A stretch of 35,849 nt of DNA. It comes from Rhodothermales bacterium (GTDB lineage Bacteria; Bacteroidota; Rhodothermia; Rhodothermales; JABDKH01). The stretch is from NCBI GenBank assembly GCA_028284545.1, contig JANQRN010000049.1, positions 1 to 35,849 on the forward strand. The letters run 5' to 3'. This document shows, piece by piece, positions 33,397 to 35,849 of the stretch. A program made the position numbers and the translations under genes. The number at the start of each line of letters is the position of its first letter. Position 1 is the first letter of the stretch. The notes under the pieces are model-generated. The model saw nothing but the letters and a program-made list of their open reading frames with translations, did not search any database and had not been told where the DNA came from.

Positions 33397-34374
33397 ATGT
33401 TAGAATCAACAGCAGCCAGGACGATTGTCGTGAGCGCCGTCCAGCTCTGGTCGAGTCTGGAGCACACCCCGGACGCGAATCGCGAACATGCCCTCGCGAT
33501 GGCCCGGCGCGCGGCAATGCCGGCAAGCCCCAAAGTGCCCCGGCCCGACCTCGTCGTTATGCCGGAGAGCGTCGCCATGCTGTGCTACCCGGACGGTCGC
33601 CCCGACTTCACGTATCGCGATGTCGCGGATCCGATACCGGGCAAGCTCGCGTCATCGTTCGCTTCGATCGCGCGCGACACGGGCGTAAACCTGGTGGTCG
33701 GACTAATAGAGGACCGCGGGCCAGACCATCCCTGTCAAAACACGGCGCTCGTATTCAACAGGGCAGGGATTTTGGTTGGCCGATACGACAAGACTCACGA
33801 ACCCGACATCTGCCGCAGTGAACAAGACGCTGGTGTCGGAAGCGAAGTCCCCGTGTTTGACCTCGACATTGGCCGGGTAGGGATCATGATCTGCTGGGAC
33901 CTGATCTCGCCAGAGATCGCACAAATCCTGATGCTTAAGGGGGCCGACCTGATCTGCTTTCCGCATATGATCGGACTTCCGACTGTCGCCAGTTTCGCAA
34001 CCACCCTGCGAGCTAGAGCAATCGACACTGGTCTGCCACTCGTGGCGGCAGGAATGCGCGACGCCCACAATCATAACGGCTGTCAGGATGGGATCTGCCC
34101 GACGTGCATACTCGACGAGACGGGAAACATCATCGCGCAGACTGACCAGGCCGCGGCCGACGTCGTCACCGCTCCCGTGACACTAAGGAGCGACGCGGCC
34201 AATCGCCGACGCGTCGCGGCGTCAAACCAGGACCGGCGGCTCGATGTCTATGCCCGGGAATACGCCCGTCTGAGCAACGACAGCAACAACGATCGCGACA
34301 ACAAAAGCGGCAACAAAAGCGGCAACAAAAGCGGCAACGACAGAAGTAACGATCAGGCCCGTCGGCACGACTAG
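33397..34374 (+). CDS. Nitrilase-superfamily carbon-nitrogen hydrolase with repetitive C-terminal tail
   Basis: 325 aa. The Glu-Lys-Cys triad is visible: E57 (LVVMPESVA), K132 (GRYDKTHEPD) and C166 (VGIMICWDLISPE). It lacks a signal peptide, so it acts in the cytoplasm on amides, carbamoyl compounds or nitriles. The last 35 or so residues are a low-complexity Asn/Asp/Ser/Lys tail, including three exact copies of NKSG (12-bp DNA repeat at 34300-34335), outside the catalytic fold. The gene starts 27 bp after the SSS symporter and is probably co-transcribed with it. The substrate may be what that symporter brings in, which is an inference. Confidence 0.9.
   Translation: MLESTAARTIVVSAVQLWSSLEHTPDANREHALAMARRAAMPASPKVPRPDLVVMPESVAMLCYPDGRPDFTYRDVADPIPGKLASSFASIARDTGVNLVVGLIEDRGPDHPCQNTALVFNRAGILVGRYDKTHEPDICRSEQDAGVGSEVPVFDLDIGRVGIMICWDLISPEIAQILMLKGADLICFPHMIGLPTVASFATTLRARAIDTGLPLVAAGMRDAHNHNGCQDGICPTCILDETGNIIAQTDQAAADVVTAPVTLRSDAANRRRVAASNQDRRLDVYAREYARLSNDSNNDRDNKSGNKSGNKSGNDRSNDQARRHD
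34300..34335 (+). repeat. Three perfect 12-bp tandem copies AACAAAAGCGGC
   Basis: Three identical 12-bp units are in frame near the 3' end of the nitrilase-family gene and encode NKSG three times. A-rich composition contrasts with the surrounding GC-rich DNA. Slippage could change copy number without breaking the frame. Confidence 0.95.
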
Positions 34375-34396
34375 CCTCGACGGTACGACCGCGAGG
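34375..34396. terminator. Hairpin between convergent nitrilase and xylanase genes
   Basis: CCTCG-a-CGGT-ACG-ACCG-CGAGG forms a 9-bp stem with one bulged A and a 3-nt loop, starting at the base after the nitrilase stop and ending 4 bp before the xylanase stop. No T-run follows, so it may act as a bidirectional hairpin or only protect the mRNA ends. Confidence 0.5.
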
Positions 34397-34399
34397 GCG

Positions 34400-35849
34400 T
34401 CAACGCAATACGATCATCTGTCGCGTGTCAGCCTGCCCGCCCGCCACCAACCGGTAGTAGTAAACGCCGTCTGCAAGATCGGTCGCTGAGATAGTAACGT
34501 TGTGCTCACCAACACCAACGTGCCCGAGCGCCATTGTTTTCAGTCGACGACCGAGGATGTCGTGGATCTCCAGACTGACGTCTCCTGTCCGCCCAACTTC
34601 GAAGCGAACGGTCGTCCGCGAACGCAATGGGTTCGGATAGTTCTGGTACAACCTCAGGCTACGAGGCGCCTCACGTTCGACCGCCGTCGCGCCCTGGGCG
34701 ATGTACGAACGAATCCACTCCAGAGCCGGTCGCTCCTCTCCACCCGCGCGCACCAGGAATGCATCCTGGGTCGTACGCCAGTGGCCCACTCGCCATCCCC
34801 ACATCGTCACGCCCTCGACAGCCGGATGCTCCCACAGGACAGGGAAGATCCGCTGCATATCGCGGAGCTGGTTTGCATCCGAAACTGCGTCGGAGATCAG
34901 ACCGTTGCCACTCGGGTCACCGTCGACGTCGAACTCGGTGATCTGTATCGGCAGCCCGGTTGCTGCCAGCAGGTCCAGCACCGCAGCGATCGGCGCTCCC
35001 GGGCGTGTCGAGAACGCGTGTCCCTGAATACCAATCTTGTCGACGAGATTGCGGTCTGCCAGTAGGTTGACGATATCGAGATACCTGTTGGCCTCCGCGG
35101 TGTTGCTGAGGATTCCGAAGTCATTAATGACAAGCGGAGTGCCCTCTGGAAAGATATCGCGCGCCATCTCGAACGCGGTGATGACCCAATCCCACCCCGT
35201 GGTCCCTGAACCACCAAGCGCTTCGACATAGTTTCCACTTCCCGCATCTCCAGGCTGGTCGCTTGGCGGATCGTGCAGCGGTTCGTTCACCACTTCCACA
35301 AAATCAAGGTCTGGATAGCGAGCCGCTACCGCACGAAACCACTCGTCGATCTCGGCGAGCTGCTCGTTAGCCGGCAACGACGCGATCCACTCGGGTTGTT
35401 GGTTACCCCAAACCAGGACATGGAACCGGAACGGTAGGCCGTTATCCTTCGCGAGCGCGTACGCGGCATCAAGCGCGTCCCAGTTCATCACGTCGCGGGT
35501 GGCTTCAACACTCCCCCACTTGCCGGCGTTCTCGGGCGTCACCTGGTTCCAGTAGTACTCGAAGTAAGGTCGTTGCGCCGGACTGTACAGGTTACCCAGG
35601 AACTTGCCAGCCCCCTCAGCCAATCTCTCGTCCGGGAGATTGGGCGGTGCCGGCGCGACGATCTTGAGATCGTCAAGGTAGATGACGTCACCGACGTTAC
35701 TCGCAAACGAGAGATGAATGGGAGCTCGTACGACGGTCTCCGCGTCGTCGATGATGAACTCGAAGGAAAATTCCTGCCAATCTGTAGTGACCGTCTGCTC
35801 GGTAAGCCTTCCATACTCCATGAACGACTGGTTGCCTACGGTGAAGCTT
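34400..35849 (-). CDS. GH10 endo-1,4-beta-xylanase with T9SS sorting domain (N-terminus off the right edge)
   Basis: The frame stays open to the window edge; the ATG at 35821 in the ORF track is internal, since upstream codons continue a carbohydrate-binding beta-sandwich (SFTVGNQSF ... [15 protein letters not shown] ... [13 protein letters not shown]4/9-like). Numbered from that Met, the GH10 barrel covers about 62-375: [25 protein letters not shown], acid/base E180 ([11 protein letters not shown]), IQGHAFS, and nucleophile E296 (IQITEFDVD). The common WHSQ reads WGNQ. A T9SS type A domain closes the protein ([45 protein letters not shown]). It cleaves xylan outside the cell. It converges with the nitrilase-family gene across 25 bp. 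Confidence 0.93.
   Translation of the reverse strand, partial: SFTVGNQSFMEYGRLTEQTVTTDWQEFSFEFIIDDAETVVRAPIHLSFASNVGDVIYLDDLKIVAPAPPNLPDERLAEGAGKFLGNLYSPAQRPYFEYYWNQVTPENAGKWGSVEATRDVMNWDALDAAYALAKDNGLPFRFHVLVWGNQQPEWIASLPANEQLAEIDEWFRAVAARYPDLDFVEVVNEPLHDPPSDQPGDAGSGNYVEALGGSGTTGWDWVITAFEMARDIFPEGTPLVINDFGILSNTAEANRYLDIVNLLADRNLVDKIGIQGHAFSTRPGAPIAAVLDLLAATGLPIQITEFDVDGDPSGNGLISDAVSDANQLRDMQRIFPVLWEHPAVEGVTMWGWRVGHWRTTQDAFLVRAGGEERPALEWIRSYIAQGATAVEREAPRSLRLYQNYPNPLRSRTTVRFEVGRTGDVSLEIHDILGRRLKTMALGHVGVGEHNVTISATDLADGVYYYRLVAGGQADTRQMIVLR

Noticed and set aside
34300-34335. CRISPR-like repeat
   Set aside because: Units are 12 bp, directly adjacent and in coding frame; there are no spacers and no cas genes.
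35819-35821. ATG at 35821 as the start of the xylanase
   Set aside because: The frame remains open upstream to the window edge and the upstream residues continue the carbohydrate-binding beta-sandwich; no signal peptide follows this Met.

Overview
This GC-rich window looks like chromosome from a heterotrophic, probably marine, member of the Rhodothermota/Bacteroidota branch. That placement is an inference. It rests on three complete or partial secreted proteins ending in type IX secretion (T9SS) type A sorting domains (YQNYPNP/QQNFPNP ... GVYxY ... MxVxR ends), many exported proteins and lipoproteins, and clear Shine-Dalgarno sites in front of several genes, which fits Rhodothermota better than typical Bacteroidia. 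I see no rRNA, tRNA, CRISPR array, insertion sequence, integrase or phage gene. Genes are dense and no gene-free stretch exceeds 300 bases; the longest gap is 3221-3508.

Layout. 1-3220 (-): a large secreted CotH-kinase/lamin-tail protein cut by the left edge; the supplied ORF track misses it because it has no stop in the window. 3509-5316 (+): an RraA-family aldolase-like protein and a UxuA-type mannonate dehydratase. 8715-5348 (-): T9SS beta-propeller-like protein, lipoprotein amidase, VOC protein. 8946-9443 (+): flavodoxin-domain protein, overlapping tail to tail with an SGLT-type sodium/solute symporter (11187-9433, -). 11376-15238: GyrI-like protein (+), TM2/SHOCT protein (-), RecQ helicase (+), PEP mutase/isocitrate lyase-family protein (+). 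18573-15250 (-): T9SS FN3 protein, an array of nine 13-bp repeats, NAGPA-type phosphodiester glycosidase, unknown exported protein. 18689-23241 (+): three consecutive exported amidohydrolase-fold proteins.

31486-23238 (-): a long run starting with a Tat-exported heparinase II/III-like lyase, then a DUF3604/PHP-fold protein, a GNAT acetyltransferase, a TauE/SafE-type permease and an agmatinase-family ureohydrolase. After a 131-bp gap come an FN3 lipoprotein and a di-haem cytochrome c peroxidase. Diverging from the lyase across 56 bp are a second SSS symporter and a nitrilase-superfamily amidase (31543-34374, +). 34400-35849 (-): a T9SS GH10 xylanase whose N-terminus is off the right edge.

How the parts may work together: secreted or periplasmic depolymerisation (GH10, heparinase-like lyase), sodium-coupled uptake (two SSS symporters), and intracellular processing of uronate-type acids (UxuA with an RraA-like aldolase) and of amide or guanidino nitrogen (amidase, nitrilase homologue, ureohydrolase). 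The two best candidates for something undescribed are the lyase-centred divergent cluster and the amidohydrolase trio, in which the metal site is intact in the middle protein and progressively lost in its neighbours. The 13-bp array carrying TAnnTTTG-like boxes in front of the phosphodiester glycosidase is the most unusual non-coding signal.
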